Shown piece after piece: positions 31,321 through 42,154 of a stretch of 64,000 bases of DNA. The translations under genes were made by a program, and so were the position numbers. This stretch comes from Phymatolithon calcareum (taxonomy: Eukaryota; Rhodophyta; Florideophyceae; Hapalidiales), in NCBI GenBank assembly GCA_977006965.1, contig OZ345387.1:88001-152000 (forward strand). The letters are read 5' to 3'. Within the stretch, counting starts at the first letter, position 1, and each line of letters begins with the position of its first letter. The notes beneath the pieces were generated by a model. The model was given only the letters and a program-made list of their open reading frames with translations, had not been told where the DNA came from and did no database searches.

Positions 31321-33201
31321 ATGAAAATATCATGGAAAACAATTTTACTCTGGTCTTTACCAGTAATTGTAGTTACATTTTTCATATGGCAAGGTTTTTT
31401 AGCTCCAACAAATAATGAACTAAACAATAATGTTGCTAGCTCAAGAATGACTTATGGAAGGTTTCTAGAATACTTAGATATGGGTTGGGTAAAGCGCGTT
31501 GACATGTATGATAATGGACATACTGCAATTGTAGAAGCAATAGGACCTGAATTAGGTAATCGGGTTCAAAAAATAAGAGTTGAATTACCAACGAATGCTC
31601 CGGAACTTATTACTAAACTTAAAAACACAAATGTTGATTTAGATGCACATCCAGCTAAAAATACAAGTGCTATTTGGAACTTATTAGGTAACTTATTTTT
31701 TCCACTATTACTAGTAAGTGGACTAGCTTTACTGTTTAGAAGATCCAATAATAGTACTGGAGGGCCTGGACAAGCAATGTCTTTTGGAAAATCTAAAGCG
31801 TTATTTCAAATGGAAGCTAAAACTGGTATAGTTTTTGATGATGTTGCTGGTGTAGATGAAGCCAAAGAAGAATTTCAAGAAGTTGTAACATTTCTAAAGC
31901 AGCCTGAATGCTTCACAGCTGTTGGAGCTAAAATACCAAAAGGCGTGCTTCTAATTGGTCCTCCAGGAACTGGAAAAACACTCTTAGCAAAAGCAATTGC
32001 AGGAGAAGCTAGTGTGCCTTTTTTTAGTATATCTGGATCAGAATTTGTAGAAATGTTTGTAGGAGTTGGAGCTTCCAGGGTTCGAGACTTATTTAAAAAA
32101 GCAAAAGAAAACGCACCTTGTATAGTATTTATAGACGAAATTGATGCAGTAGGTAGACAAAGAGGAACGGGCATTGGTGGAGGTAATGATGAACGTGAAC
32201 AAACACTTAACCAGTTACTAACAGAAATGGATGGTTTTGAGGGCAATACCGGTATCATAGTAATTGCAGCAACTAACCGAGCAGACATTTTAGATTCAGC
32301 ACTACTACGACCTGGCAGATTTGATAGACAAGTAGCAGTAGATGTACCTGATTTCAATGGAAGACTAGCTATACTAAAAGTTCACTCCAAAAACAAAAAA
32401 GTTGACTCAACTGTATCATTATCAACAATTGCACGTCGCACTCCAGGCTTCTCTGGCGCTGATCTGGCAAACCTATTAAATGAAGCTGCCATACTAACCG
32501 CGAGGAAAAGAAAAAACACTATTACAATCAATGAAATCGATGCATCCATTGACCGCGTGGTTGCTGGCATGGAAGGAACTCCATTAGTAGATAGTAAAAG
32601 CAAGAGATTAATAGCTTATCATGAAATAGGACATGCTATAGTAGGAACACTTCTACAAAATCACGAACCTGTACAAAAAGTAACTTTAATTCCTCGAGGA
32701 CAGGCAAGAGGATTAACTTGGTTTACGCCAGCGGATGATCAAAGCTTAATTTCTAGAGCACAAATCTTGTCACGTATTATGGGTGCACTTGGAGGAAGAG
32801 CTGCTGAAGAAATTGTTTTTGGTGACGCAGAGGTAACAACTGGAGCTAGCAATGATTTACAGCAAGTAACATCTATGGCTAGGCAAATGGTCACAAGATT
32901 TGGAATGTCTGAGATCGGTCCACTTTCTTTAGAAAGTGAAGCTACAAGTCCTTTTTTAGGTAGGAGTATGTCAACAAGTTCAGAATATTCAGATGATGTT
33001 GCTATAAAAATAGATTCAGAAGTAAAAAATATTGTTGAATCTTGCCATAAAAAAGCATTAGAAATAATAAAAGATAACCGCGTGATAATTGACTATTTAG
33101 TTGACTTACTAATTGAAAAAGAAACTATTGATGGTAAAGAATTTAGAGAAATTATTAGTGAATATACAATTATACCAAAAAAATATCAATACAATATATA
33201 G
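31321..33201 (+). CDS. ftsH: ATP-dependent zinc metalloprotease FtsH
   Basis: 626 residues from the second ATG. FtsH degrades damaged membrane proteins such as D1 during photosystem II repair. It has two N-terminal spans (about 5-25 and 110-130) around a lumenal loop, an AAA domain with Walker A GPPGTGKT (about 213-220) and the SRH block [20 protein letters not shown], and the zinc site HEIGH (about 434-438). The start at 31321 is preferred because it follows GAGG at good spacing and gives the usual family N-terminus (MKISWKT). The ATG at 31303 adds six residues. Confidence 0.97.
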   Translation: MKISWKTILLWSLPVIVVTFFIWQGFLAPTNNELNNNVASSRMTYGRFLEYLDMGWVKRVDMYDNGHTAIVEAIGPELGNRVQKIRVELPTNAPELITKLKNTNVDLDAHPAKNTSAIWNLLGNLFFPLLLVSGLALLFRRSNNSTGGPGQAMSFGKSKALFQMEAKTGIVFDDVAGVDEAKEEFQEVVTFLKQPECFTAVGAKIPKGVLLIGPPGTGKTLLAKAIAGEASVPFFSISGSEFVEMFVGVGASRVRDLFKKAKENAPCIVFIDEIDAVGRQRGTGIGGGNDEREQTLNQLLTEMDGFEGNTGIIVIAATNRADILDSALLRPGRFDRQVAVDVPDFNGRLAILKVHSKNKKVDSTVSLSTIARRTPGFSGADLANLLNEAAILTARKRKNTITINEIDASIDRVVAGMEGTPLVDSKSKRLIAYHEIGHAIVGTLLQNHEPVQKVTLIPRGQARGLTWFTPADDQSLISRAQILSRIMGALGGRAAEEIVFGDAEVTTGASNDLQQVTSMARQMVTRFGMSEIGPLSLESEATSPFLGRSMSTSSEYSDDVAIKIDSEVKNIVESCHKKALEIIKDNRVIIDYLVDLLIEKETIDGKEFREIISEYTIIPKKYQYNI

Positions 33202-33206
33202 ATGAA

Positions 33207-33280
33207 CGGGACCGACGGGACTCGAACCCGCAACTTTCGCCGTGACAGGGCGATGCTCTAACCAATTGAACTACGATCCC
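33207..33280 (-). tRNA. trnD: tRNA-Asp(GUC)
   Basis: 74 nt with acceptor GGGATCG/CGGTCCC, anticodon loop CTGTCAC (GUC), T-loop TTCGAGT and discriminator G, the Asp identity base. First of three minus-strand tRNAs after ftsH. Confidence 0.95.
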
Positions 33281-33340
33281 TGATCTAGCAAGATCATACT
33301 ACAATAAAAATTAATTGTCAATTTTTTCACCACAAATTAA

Positions 33341-33430
33341 GGAGAGAAAGGGATTCGAACCCTCGATATAATAATATAATCATATAGCAGATTAGCAATC
33401 TGCCGCTTTCAACCACTCAGCCATCTCTCC
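33341..33430 (-). tRNA. trnS: tRNA-Ser(GCU)
   Basis: A class II tRNA of 90 nt with acceptor GGAGAGA/TCTCTCC and anticodon loop TTGCTAA (GCU). A long AT-rich variable arm separates the anticodon and T arms. Confidence 0.94.
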
Positions 33431-33463
33431 TGGACTAAACCTTCAATAATAAAAAGACAAGGA

Positions 33464-33537
33464 TAGCTCAGGCGGGATTTGAACCTGCGACCTTGGGCTT
33501 ATGAGTCCCCTGCTCTAACCGACTGAGCTACTGAGCC
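33464..33537 (-). tRNA. trnM: tRNA-Met(CAU), elongator type
   Basis: 74 nt with acceptor GGCTCAG/CTGAGCT, D-arm GCTC/GAGC, anticodon loop CTCATAA (CAU), T-loop TTCAAAT and discriminator A. The acceptor is not of initiator type. The anticodon stem has only three central G-C pairs with A-G and G-A oppositions at the ends, and the T-stem has an A-C opposition, so it looks weaker than usual. There is no intron. Confidence 0.85.
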
Positions 33538-33593
33538 ATCTAAAGTATAAGAATAATATTATCATTAATAGAAAGACAAATCTACTCATAATT

Positions 33594-34445
33594 TTAAATT
33601 AGCATTGATCCTATTCCATCCTTAGTCAGAATTTCTAATAACAAGGCATGCTCAACTCTACCATCAATAATATGAGCTGATTTCACACCATTACTGATAG
33701 CTTGAATACAACAATCAACTTTAGGTATCATTCCTCCAGAAATTATGTTTTGTTGTTTTAACAAATTTATTTGTGACTTATTTGCTAATTTAACTAAAGT
33801 ATTAGGATCATGAATATTAAGCATAATCCCAGTTGTATCCGTCAACAATATTAATTTCTCTGCATTTAAAGCTTCTGCTATTGATCCTGCAACGGTGTCT
33901 GCATTAATATTATATGATTGACCATCTAAACTAGCTGCCACACTAGCAATAACTGGAATATAACCCTCTTTTATCAAAAGCCTTATTATATCTGAATTCA
34001 CGGATTCAATCTTACCTAAAAAATTTTCAGAAGCATCAAAAAATTGAGAGGCAATAATTAATCTGGCATCTTTGCCTGATAAACCGATAGCTTTACCTTT
34101 TTTCTTATTAATTAAAGCAACAAGCTCTTGATTTACCTTACCAACTAAAACCATCTCAACGATTTCCATTGTTTCTAAATTTGTTACCCTAACTCCTTTA
34201 TCAAACTTTGACTCAATATTCAATTTATCTAACCAACTATTAATCATAGGACCACCACCGTGTACTAATACTGGATTTAATCCAATATAAGACAAAAAAA
34301 GAATATCTTCTATTACTTTATCTTTTAATGCTTGATTTTGCATGGCTGAACCACCATACTTAATCACAATAGTACGTCCTGCAAATTTCTGTATAAAAGG
34401 TAACGCTTCACTGAGAACTTGTACTCGCTCAAAATCATTTAGCAT
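33594..34445 (-). CDS. argB: Acetylglutamate kinase
   Basis: 283 residues. ArgB phosphorylates N-acetylglutamate, the committed step of arginine synthesis, and in photosynthetic organisms is activated by the PII protein. The amino-acid-kinase fold is seen in IVIKYGGSAM (about 26-35), PVLVHGGGPMI (about 58-68), and VIASVAASLDGQSYNINADTVAG toward the middle. The length is normal. It stands alone on the minus strand. Confidence 0.97.
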   Translation of the reverse strand: MLNDFERVQVLSEALPFIQKFAGRTIVIKYGGSAMQNQALKDKVIEDILFLSYIGLNPVLVHGGGPMINSWLDKLNIESKFDKGVRVTNLETMEIVEMVLVGKVNQELVALINKKKGKAIGLSGKDARLIIASQFFDASENFLGKIESVNSDIIRLLIKEGYIPVIASVAASLDGQSYNINADTVAGSIAEALNAEKLILLTDTTGIMLNIHDPNTLVKLANKSQINLLKQQNIISGGMIPKVDCCIQAISNGVKSAHIIDGRVEHALLLEILTKDGIGSMLI

Positions 34446-34510
34446 AAAATCAAAATATTAAAATAGTACAATTAAGTAATAAATATAAAAAATTAAATAG
34501 ATACAATTAT

Positions 34511-34708
34511 ATGTATATTTTTTGGGATAATATATCAAAATTCCCGAGATTTTTTATCTCGGTACTTATGGGATTCTTCTTGACAACTTTTAACCCATTT
34601 TTCGAGCTATTAAGAGATGAAAAAAGCAGACTTATATTAATAATTGCATTAAGCTTTTTTACTACTATTTTATTACAAATTTTAAAGCTTATGCTTGCAT
34701 TAAATTAA
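34511..34708 (+). CDS. ycf33: Ycf33, small membrane protein
   Basis: 65 residues with two hydrophobic spans. FWDNISKFPRFFISVLMGFFL matches the conserved Ycf33 N-terminus (FWDN-FPRF-S-G). Ycf33 occurs in red-lineage plastids and cyanobacteria; its role is not established, with photosystem I cyclic flow suggested. It lies divergent from argB. Confidence 0.8.
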   Translation: MYIFWDNISKFPRFFISVLMGFFLTTFNPFFELLRDEKSRLILIIALSFFTTILLQILKLMLALN

Positions 34709-34886
34709 TTCAAAAAACACCGAATTTCATGTCAAACAAAATTAAAAATTATACATATATAATATTGTATATTATATAATACAAACCTCCTCGATACCGG
34801 TATTCATATTATATAAATTCCTTAGCCGACTTATTTATAATAATTTATTAAAAATCCGAATAACAAAACTACTAAAAGAACTCGAT
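34709..34886. other. AT-rich spacer at a strand-composition switch (candidate replication start or end)
   Basis: No gene is seen between ycf33 and ilvB. It holds AT-rich stretches such as the TATATAATA run near 34758 and the small palindrome TACCGGTA near 34795. To its left the plus strand is A/C-biased at third codon positions on both gene orientations; to its right it is T/G-biased. Confidence 0.35.
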
Positions 34887-36671
34887 ATGACAAAAACCAC
34901 AAATCAAGTAACTGGTTCATTTGCATTAATAGATAGTTTAGTTAAACATAAAGTCAAATATATCTTTGGTTATCCTGGCGGAGCTATATTACCTATTTAT
35001 GATGAACTGTATAGGTGGGAACAAGAAGGGAAAATTAAACATATATTAGCTAGACATGAACAAGCTGCAGCACATTCTGCTGATGGTTATGCTAGATCAA
35101 CAGGTAAAGTAGGTGTTTGTTTTGCTACTTCGGGTCCAGGTGCTACTAACTTAGTATCTGGAATAGCTACTGCTCAAATGGATTCGGTTCCTCTTCTACT
35201 AATTACTGGTCAGGTAAGTAGATCTTTTATAGGTACAGATGCTTTTCAAGAAGTGGACATTTTTGGCATAACTTTACCAATTGTTAAACATTCCTATGTT
35301 GTTAGAGATCCTATGCATATGTCTAGAATTATCGCTGAAGCTTTTTATATCGCACAACATGGCCGTCCTGGACCGGTTTTAGTAGATATACCAAAAGATG
35401 TAGGATTGGAAAAATTTATCTATGATCCAGTTCAACCCGGCAAATGTATAATTCCTGGTTGTCGAACTGTTTATTCTTCAAAAGCAAAACAAATTCCAAA
35501 AATTGTTAAGTTAATTAGTCAATCCAGTCAGCCATTACTATATGTTGGCGGTGGTAGCATTATTTCAGGTGCTCATGAAGAATTAAAAGAATTAGCTGTA
35601 ATGTGTCAAATACCAATAACTACAACTTTAATGGGTAAAGGTATCATAGATGAAAATCATCCATTATGTCTTGGTATGCTTGGTATGCATGGTACTGCAT
35701 ATGCTAATTTTGCTGTCAGTGAATGTGATTTATTGATTGCCTTGGGAGCAAGGTTTGATGATAGAGTTACTGGTAAACTAGACGAATTTGCTTGTAATGC
35801 TCAAGTTATCCATATTGATATAGATCCAGCTGAAGTTGGCAAAAATCGAATACCCCATGTTGCAATTGTTGGGGATATAAAAGAAACATTGCACAATATA
35901 ATACATCATATTAAAAAAAATGCTGATCTTTTTATAGAGCAAACTAGATCTTGGAAAGAAAGAATCTGTAATTGGAAAATTCAATATCCATTATTGATTC
36001 CAAAGAAAAAAAATTCTTTATCTCCACAAGAGATAATTTTTTCACTTAATTCCAATACTTCAGGTGCTTATTTTACTACAGATGTTGGCCAGCATCAAAT
36101 GTGGGCAGCACAGTTTTTAAATGTTTTACCAAGGCATTGGCTTTCCAGTGCCGGTTTAGGAACCATGGGATATGGTTTACCAGCTGCTATAGGTGCACAA
36201 GTTGCTCATCCAGATAGTATGGTAATTTGTATTAGTGGAGATGCAAGTTTCCAAATGAATCTACAGGAATTAGCTACTATTTCACAATATAATTTGCCAA
36301 TAAAAATAATTATTATAAATAATAAATGGCAAGGAATGGTTCGCCAGTGGCAACAAGCATTTTACGGTCAGAGATATTCTCATTCTAATATGGAATGTGG
36401 ATCTCCAAATTTCCAAGTTCTAGCCTCTGCTTTTGGTATTGATTCCCAAATTCTAGACAATAGAGATAGTATTGATCATGTTCTAAAAACTTGTTTTGAA
36501 ACAAAAGGCCCATTTTTAATAGATTGCCAGGTAACAGAAGATGAAAATTGTTATCCTATGGTTGCTCCAGGTAAGAGTAACTCACAAATGATTGGTGTAT
36601 ATAAGCAAACCAGAACCTTTAATGTAAATATGATGCCTACTGAAGATAAGTTGACTAGAAAAATAAATTAA
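34887..36671 (+). CDS. ilvB: Acetolactate synthase large subunit
   Basis: 594 residues. The enzyme condenses two pyruvates, or pyruvate with 2-oxobutyrate, in the first common step of valine, leucine and isoleucine synthesis, using thiamine diphosphate. The catalytic Glu is in [16 protein letters not shown] (Glu58), FAD-region blocks lie in the centre, and the ThDP/Mg motif starts at [12 protein letters not shown] and ends near [12 protein letters not shown]. The length is normal. The regulatory small subunit ilvH is not in the window. Confidence 0.97.
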   Translation: MTKTTNQVTGSFALIDSLVKHKVKYIFGYPGGAILPIYDELYRWEQEGKIKHILARHEQAAAHSADGYARSTGKVGVCFATSGPGATNLVSGIATAQMDSVPLLLITGQVSRSFIGTDAFQEVDIFGITLPIVKHSYVVRDPMHMSRIIAEAFYIAQHGRPGPVLVDIPKDVGLEKFIYDPVQPGKCIIPGCRTVYSSKAKQIPKIVKLISQSSQPLLYVGGGSIISGAHEELKELAVMCQIPITTTLMGKGIIDENHPLCLGMLGMHGTAYANFAVSECDLLIALGARFDDRVTGKLDEFACNAQVIHIDIDPAEVGKNRIPHVAIVGDIKETLHNIIHHIKKNADLFIEQTRSWKERICNWKIQYPLLIPKKKNSLSPQEIIFSLNSNTSGAYFTTDVGQHQMWAAQFLNVLPRHWLSSAGLGTMGYGLPAAIGAQVAHPDSMVICISGDASFQMNLQELATISQYNLPIKIIIINNKWQGMVRQWQQAFYGQRYSHSNMECGSPNFQVLASAFGIDSQILDNRDSIDHVLKTCFETKGPFLIDCQVTEDENCYPMVAPGKSNSQMIGVYKQTRTFNVNMMPTEDKLTRKIN

Positions 36672-36705
36672 CTAATTTAGGTTAGCTAGTTATATATACA
36701 TTTAG

Positions 36706-36777
36706 AGCCCTTGACGAGAATTGAACTCGTGACTTTTTTCTTACCAAGAAAATACTCTACCACTGAGCTACAAGGGC
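36706..36777 (-). tRNA. trnT: tRNA-Thr(GGU)
   Basis: 72 nt with acceptor GCCCTTG/CAAGGGC, anticodon stem TTTTC/GAAAA with loop TTGGTAA (GGU), T-loop TTCAATT. First of a cluster of three minus-strand tRNAs after ilvB. Confidence 0.94.
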
Positions 36778-36804
36778 TTGTTTATTGATTTTTTCTCTTG
36801 TTAT

Positions 36805-36886
36805 TGGGCCGGGTTGGATTTGAACCAACGTAGGCAAAGCCAGCGGATTTACAGTCCGCCCCCATTAACCACTCGGGCACCGACCC
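36805..36886 (-). tRNA. trnY: tRNA-Tyr(GUA)
   Basis: A class II tRNA of 82 nt with acceptor GGGTCGG/CCGGCCC, anticodon loop CTGTAAA (GUA), long variable arm, T-loop TTCAAAT and discriminator A. Confidence 0.95.
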
Positions 36887-36951
36887 ATTTTCATAATTAA
36901 ACATTACCATTCTTTTGTTAAAAAAACAACATACTCTTGTTGTTTTTGTCT

Positions 36952-37025
36952 TGGATGTAACTGGATTTGAACCAGTGACTTTCATGATGTCAACATGATA
37001 CTCTATCCAACTGAGTTATACATCC
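36952..37025 (-). tRNA. trnV: tRNA-Val(GAC)
   Basis: 74 nt with acceptor GGATGTA/TACATCC, anticodon stem TCATG/CATGA with loop TTGACAT (GAC), T-loop TTCAAAT and discriminator A. The GAC isoacceptor is kept in red algal plastids. Confidence 0.93.
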
Positions 37026-37033
37026 TATATTTT

Positions 37034-37396
37034 TTATACTATAAATTTTTGTTTTAATCGTGTTGCTTTACCAGATCTATTTCTTAAGTAATAAAGTTTA
37101 GCTCTACGGACTTTGGACCTTCTCATAATTTGAATATTTGTAATTCTTGGGGAGTGTATTAGATAGACTTTTTCTACTCCAATTCCTTGGAAAACTCTTC
37201 TTAAAGTAATTGTAGTATTTAGGTTAGCATTGCTTATTGCAATAATAACACCTTCAGAGAATTGCACCCTCTCTTTATTCCCTTCTTGTATTAATAAACC
37301 AATCCGAATAGTATCTCCAACATGAATTATTGGTAAGTTGTTTTTTAAATATGTTTGTTCTATATTTTTAATTATATTTGTGTTCTGTCTAGCCAT
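37034..37396 (-). CDS. rpl19: 50S ribosomal protein L19
   Basis: 120 residues with HVGDTIRIGLLIQEGNKERVQ, the IGVEKVYLIHSPRI block and a C-terminal VRRAKLYYLRNRSGKATRLKQK, all L19. L19 sits at the subunit interface. It stands apart from the main ribosomal cluster; trnV lies 8 nt beyond its stop on the same strand. Confidence 0.97.
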   Translation of the reverse strand: MARQNTNIIKNIEQTYLKNNLPIIHVGDTIRIGLLIQEGNKERVQFSEGVIIAISNANLNTTITLRRVFQGIGVEKVYLIHSPRITNIQIMRRSKVRRAKLYYLRNRSGKATRLKQKFIV

Positions 37397-37624
37397 AAAT
37401 TATGTTATATATTTTATTCTATTTTTTTATATATTATGTAATTAATCTCTCTTTCGTCAACTTTTTCATGGTTTTAATCTCTCTAATATTTTATAATTCT
37501 ATATTAATATGGTATTACTTTTTGATCTTTATTTAAAAATATAATTCTTGCTATTAATTTATTTTTGTTTTTGTGCTACTATTGTTATTATTAAAGGTAG
37601 TTACTTGTTTATTGGTTAATAATA

Positions 37625-40093
37625 ATGTTTGAGCGTTTTACAGAAAAAGCTATTAAAGTAATAATGCTAGCTCAAGAAGAAGCTAGACGTTTAGGCCACA
37701 ATTTTGTTGGTACAGAACAGATATTATTGGGTTTAATAGGTGAAGGAACTGGCATTGCAGCTCAGGTTCTTAAATCCATGAATGTAAATTTAAAAGATGC
37801 TAGAATTGAAGTAGAAAAAATAATTGGAAGAGGTTCTGGCTTTGTAGCAGTTGAAATTCCTTTTACTCCGAGAGCTAAAAGAGTTTTAGAATTATCTTTA
37901 GAAGAAGCTAGGCAATTAGGCCATAATTATATTGGTACAGAGCATTTATTAATGGGTTTAGTTAGAGAAGGCGAAGGGGTAGCAGCAAGAGTTCTAGAGA
38001 ATTTAGCTGTTAATGTTTCTTCTATTCGTACTGAAGTTATTCAGATGCTAGGTGATAATACTGAAGTTAATGTTAGTGCTAATGGTAATATGCAAGCTCG
38101 TAGTAAAACACCTACTTTAGAAGAATTTGGTTCAAATTTAACTGAATTAGCTATTGAGGGTGTTTTAGATCCTGTTGTGGGTAGACAAAAAGAAATAGAA
38201 CGAGTAATACAGATTTTAGGCAGGAGAACAAAAAATAATCCGGTATTAATTGGGGAGCCGGGTGTCGGGAAAACAGCTATTGCTGAAGGCTTAGCACAGC
38301 GGATTGCTAATAGAGATGTTCCATCTATTCTTGAAGATAAATTAGTTATTACTTTAGATGTTGGTTTACTAGTTGCAGGTACTAAATATCGAGGAGAATT
38401 TGAAGAACGTTTAAAAAGAATTATGGATGAGATTAAGTCAGCAGATAATGTGGTTTTAGTTATTGATGAAGTTCATACTTTAATTGGTGCTGGTGCAGCT
38501 GAAGGTGCTATAGATGCAGCAAATTTATTGAAACCCGCTTTGGCAAGAGGGGAATTGCAGTGTATTGGAGCAACAACATTAGAAGAATATCGTAAACATA
38601 TTGAAAAAGATGCTGCTTTAGAAAGGCGTTTTCAGCCCGTTTTAGTAGGGGAACCTAGTGTTGAGGAAACTATTGAAATTTTATTTGGTTTAAGGGATCG
38701 TTATGAAAAGCATCATCAATTGAAAATGTCTGATGGGGCTTTAGCTGCAGCAGCTAAATATGCAAATCAATATATTTCTGATCGATTTTTACCAGATAAA
38801 GCTATTGACTTAATTGATGAAGCTGGCTCTAGAGTTCGTTTATTGAATTCACAGTTACCACCAGCAGCTCGGGAGTTAGATAAAGAGCTAAGAGCTGTTT
38901 TAAAAACTAAGGATGAAGCTATTCGAGCTCAAAAATATGAGAAAGCTGAGCAATATAGAACTCGGGAAATGGAAATTAAAGCACAGATTGCTGCCATTGC
39001 TCAAAGTAAAAAAAATGAACCTGATTTAAATATTGAAGATCCAGTAGTTACTGAGGAAGATATTGCGGAGATTGTTGCTTTTTGGACTGGTATACCTGTA
39101 ACTAAGTTAACTAAAAGTGAGTCAGAAAAATTGCTGCACATGGAAGATACTCTGCATAGTCGAATCATTGGCCAAGATGAAGCCGTTGTTGCTGTTTCAA
39201 GAGCAATTAGGAGAGCACGTGTTGGTTTAAAAAATCCTAATCGTCCTATTGCGAGTTTTATTTTTTCAGGTCCTACTGGTGTTGGAAAAACTGAGTTAAC
39301 TAAAGCTCTTGCTTCATACTTTTTTGGAGCTGAAGAAGCTATGGTCAGATTAGATATGTCTGAATATATGGAAAGGCATACGGTCTCAAAGTTAATTGGT
39401 TCACCACCCGGATATGTGGGTTATAGTGAAGGTGGTTATTTAACTGAAGCCGTCCGTAAGCGTCCTTATACAGTTATATTATTTGATGAAATTGAAAAGG
39501 CTCACCCCGATATTTTTAATCTTTTACTACAAATTTTAGAGGATGGTCGTCTAACAGATGCAAAAGGTCGTACAATAGACTTTAAGAACACGTTATTAAT
39601 TATGACTTCTAATATCGGTTCTAAAGTTATTGAAAAAGGCGGTGGGGGTCTTGGATTTGAGTTAGGAGAATCTCAGGTAGAATCTCAATATACTCGTATA
39701 CGTTCATTAGTGAATGAAGAATTGAAGCAATATTTTCGACCGGAATTTTTAAATCGTTTAGATGAAATTATTGTATTTAGACAACTAACGAAAGATGAAG
39801 TAAGACAAATTGCTAATATAATGTTAAAAGAAGTTTTTGAACGTATAAAGCAAAAAGAAATACAGTTAGATGTTACAGAAAGATTTAAAAATCGCTTAGT
39901 AGATGAAGGATATAATCCTAGCTATGGTGCAAGACCTCTGAGGAGAGCAGTTATGCGTTTGCTTGAAGACAGCTTAGCTGAGGAGGTATTATCTGGAAGA
40001 ATTAAAGGTGGCGATAGTGCAGTTGTAGATGTAACTGATGATGGTAGTGTTACCGTCTTATTGGGTGAGAAGTTAGAACTATTGAAGTCTTAA
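37625..40093 (+). CDS. clpC: Clp protease ATP-binding subunit ClpC (Hsp100)
   Basis: 822 residues. ClpC unfolds substrates for the ClpP protease and acts at the inner-envelope import motor. The N-terminal double repeat is followed by AAA domain 1 (Walker A GEPGVGKT at about 210-217), a UVR-like middle segment, and AAA domain 2 (Walker A GPTGVGKT at about 549-556), then the ClpP-contact region. The length is usual for a plastid ClpC. Codons are T-rich at third positions, unlike plus-strand genes left of 34.5 kb. Confidence 0.98.
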   Translation: MFERFTEKAIKVIMLAQEEARRLGHNFVGTEQILLGLIGEGTGIAAQVLKSMNVNLKDARIEVEKIIGRGSGFVAVEIPFTPRAKRVLELSLEEARQLGHNYIGTEHLLMGLVREGEGVAARVLENLAVNVSSIRTEVIQMLGDNTEVNVSANGNMQARSKTPTLEEFGSNLTELAIEGVLDPVVGRQKEIERVIQILGRRTKNNPVLIGEPGVGKTAIAEGLAQRIANRDVPSILEDKLVITLDVGLLVAGTKYRGEFEERLKRIMDEIKSADNVVLVIDEVHTLIGAGAAEGAIDAANLLKPALARGELQCIGATTLEEYRKHIEKDAALERRFQPVLVGEPSVEETIEILFGLRDRYEKHHQLKMSDGALAAAAKYANQYISDRFLPDKAIDLIDEAGSRVRLLNSQLPPAARELDKELRAVLKTKDEAIRAQKYEKAEQYRTREMEIKAQIAAIAQSKKNEPDLNIEDPVVTEEDIAEIVAFWTGIPVTKLTKSESEKLLHMEDTLHSRIIGQDEAVVAVSRAIRRARVGLKNPNRPIASFIFSGPTGVGKTELTKALASYFFGAEEAMVRLDMSEYMERHTVSKLIGSPPGYVGYSEGGYLTEAVRKRPYTVILFDEIEKAHPDIFNLLLQILEDGRLTDAKGRTIDFKNTLLIMTSNIGSKVIEKGGGGLGFELGESQVESQYTRIRSLVNEELKQYFRPEFLNRLDEIIVFRQLTKDEVRQIANIMLKEVFERIKQKEIQLDVTERFKNRLVDEGYNPSYGARPLRRAVMRLLEDSLAEEVLSGRIKGGDSAVVDVTDDGSVTVLLGEKLELLKS

Positions 40094-40103
40094 GTCTTAT
40101 ATT

Positions 40104-40129
40104 TATAGAATAATAATAATTATTCTATA
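40104..40129. terminator. Hairpin between convergent clpC and trnF
   Basis: An exact 11-bp AT-rich stem (40104-40114 with 40119-40129) and a 4-nt loop follow the clpC stop by 10 nt. Confidence 0.6.
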
Positions 40130-40133
40130 TTAT

Positions 40134-40206
40134 TGCCGGGAACCAGATTCGAACTGGTGACACGAGGATCTTCAGTCCACTGCTCTACCACCTGAGCTAT
40201 CCCGGC
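40134..40206 (-). tRNA. trnF: tRNA-Phe(GAA)
   Basis: 73 nt with acceptor GCCGGGA/TCCCGGC, anticodon loop CTGAAGA (GAA), T-loop TTCGAAT and discriminator A. Confidence 0.95.
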
Positions 40207-40260
40207 TATTCTCTAATAGTACTATATATTTTTTTATTCAGCAATTTTGTGTATTTAACA

Positions 40261-42053
40261 CTAAAGAATAATTTCATTATTTTTTAAATTGCTGAACATG
40301 CATATATTCTTATGAAAAAATAATTGAAAAGATCCAACTGGACCATTGCGGTGTTTTGATATAATTATATCTACTATTTTATTTTTTGTATTTTCTTCTT
40401 CTTGGTATAGCATAAGTACTAGGTCTGCATCCTGCTCAATAGAATTATGTATAATCTGAGTTTTTGTTAAGAAATTACAGTATTCATATATTTCGACGTC
40501 ATAAACTTCTGTTTTGTCTAATAATTTAATTTGAAGAAAAGGATTTAATTCAAGCGTAAAGTTTATTTCTCCTCCGATATTATTTAGTAGCTTTGTGCTA
40601 TTAAAATTGTCTCTTTTAATTTGGTCTTCCTTCTTCCATTGTTCTTCGGTTAGTATGTTATGGTTGTGTGTAACTTGTATATTAATTGTATTATTGCACA
40701 CAATAATATATGTATATTGGGACTTGCTTTTTTTGAAATTAATAGGGCTAGACTCATTAGTTGAATAAAAACACTTAGACGTGTTTAGGGTTTCAGTATA
40801 ATTTGCTGTTGTTGCTATTTGAGGCTGTATTATTTTTGTATTGGGTAAGTTGTTATAACTTATGCAACCACTTTCACGTAAATCTGATAAAAGGGGACGT
40901 TTGTTTACTCGATTTTCTATGCTACGATTTAATTGAGATAGTACTACAATGGGAGCTTTTAAATTTTTCGCTAATAGTTTTAATTCTCTTGTGATATTAC
41001 CAAGTTCTTGTGTCCGATTTTCTATTTTATAGGTCTTGAATTTTATCAATTGAAGATAGTCTATTATAATAGTTGTTTTTTTTTAGTTATATAGTTAATG
41101 ATTTTTGCTTTTGACTTTATATAATTAATTGATGCATTTCCTTCATCATCAATTTGTAAAGTGGATTGCATAAGTAATTTACAGATGTTTTGTATGCACT
41201 CCCATTCATAAGAATTGATTCTCTTAGTATTTATATTTTGTATTGTTATTTTTGATGCTGTCGATATTATTTTGTCTAGGATTTGATTCTTTGACATTTC
41301 TAAACTAAAAATATAGACTCCTAACTTGAGCTTAAATATTATATGATTTGTTATATTAATAGCGAAGGATGTTTTCCCCATAGATGGCCTACCAGCAATG
41401 ACTATTAAATCACCAGCTTTAAAACCACTGGTTATTTGATCTAATGCTGTAAATCCTGAAAATATTTGTTGATGGACATTATTTTCAACATTATTATGAA
41501 ATTTTAATAAAAAATTACTTATTAAACTATGTAAATGATTATCTTTTTGTAATTCAATAAGTTTACCAATCTCTTGTAGGTATTGGGTAGATTTTTCATA
41601 TAATTGCTTTATTGATATTGTATTTACGTAGCTCAATTGTAAAATATTATAACTATATTGTATAAATATTCTTTTTATGTAGTGTTGATATATAATTTCA
41701 ATATATTCTTTAATATGCGTTCCCTTTTCAGAGTATGATACTAATGCTTGTGCTTTTTGTATTAGATTTGTAATTTGACTAAGACCGCCTATTTTATTTA
41801 AAAGTTTTCTGTGCCATAATAAATAAATCAAATGAGTTATATTCATAGAAGCATATTGATTATAGATACTTATTATATGTAAATATAGTATTTTGTGTTT
41901 TTCTAGGGAAAAAAAATCTAATTCTACAAATGTAATAATATTTTGAGCACTTACTTCATTTGTTAATAAATGTCCCAGTAAAACTTCTTCGGCAAGAATA
42001 TTCTGTGGAGGTAATGTTTTACAGTTTATTGAGTTATGTGTATTTATTACCAT
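40261..42053 (-). CDS. dnaB: Replicative DNA helicase DnaB with an intein; frame broken once
   Basis: DnaB is the hexameric helicase that opens the replication fork. The first open frame (42053 to 41064, 329 codons) gives the N-terminal domain (PPQNILAEEVLLGHLL) and the RecA-like core with Walker A GRPSMGKT at residues 221-228, then ends in a frame-shifted stop. The second frame (41100 region to 40261) resumes with IIIDYLQL, the Walker B strand, and continues through LSQLNRSIE, an intein, and IEQDADLVLMLYQ to SKHRNGPVG. The frames join at nine A's (41076-41084, T's on the plus strand). One extra A, or a -1 shift, restores continuity. Whether this is programmed slippage, a sequencing error or a dead gene cannot be told here. 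Confidence 0.88.
40444..40866 (-). other. Mini-intein within DnaB (141 residues)
   Basis: The insert lies between extein residues LRESG and SIEQDAD. This is the same site as the inteins of cyanobacterial (Synechocystis) and Porphyra plastid DnaB. It begins with Cys (CISYNNLPNTKI), has a block B with THNHNILT, a block F with VYDVEIYEYCNF, and ends IIHN before extein Ser, so all splice-junction residues are present (Cys1, block B His, penultimate His, terminal Asn, +1 Ser). At 141 residues there is no room for a homing endonuclease. Block F has Cys where many inteins have His. Confidence 0.92.
41076..41084 (-). other. Nine-A run at the dnaB frame break
   Basis: On the coding strand the context is ACT, nine A's, CAACTATTATAA. 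With nine A's the frame reads KKKQLL and stops. With ten it reads on into TIIIDYLQL. Homopolymer runs of this length are known slippage sites for polymerases and for sequencing. Confidence 0.8.
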
Positions 42054-42154
42054 TATCTTTATTTATTAATAATGATTTGCTAATTGCTTTATTCTGGTTT
42101 TATCTGTTTTAATATATTGGTAGATAAATTATTATTTCATTATATTTTGAATAT

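Noticed and set aside
36782-36985. 67-codon minus-strand frame
   Set aside because: It is formed by reading through trnY and trnV; the GSNPVTS and GSNPTRPN strings are typical tRNA translations.
40261-41049. Two separate dnaB-like genes
   Set aside because: The second frame starts in the middle of the Walker B region and lacks any helicase N-terminus, so it is the continuation of the same gene.
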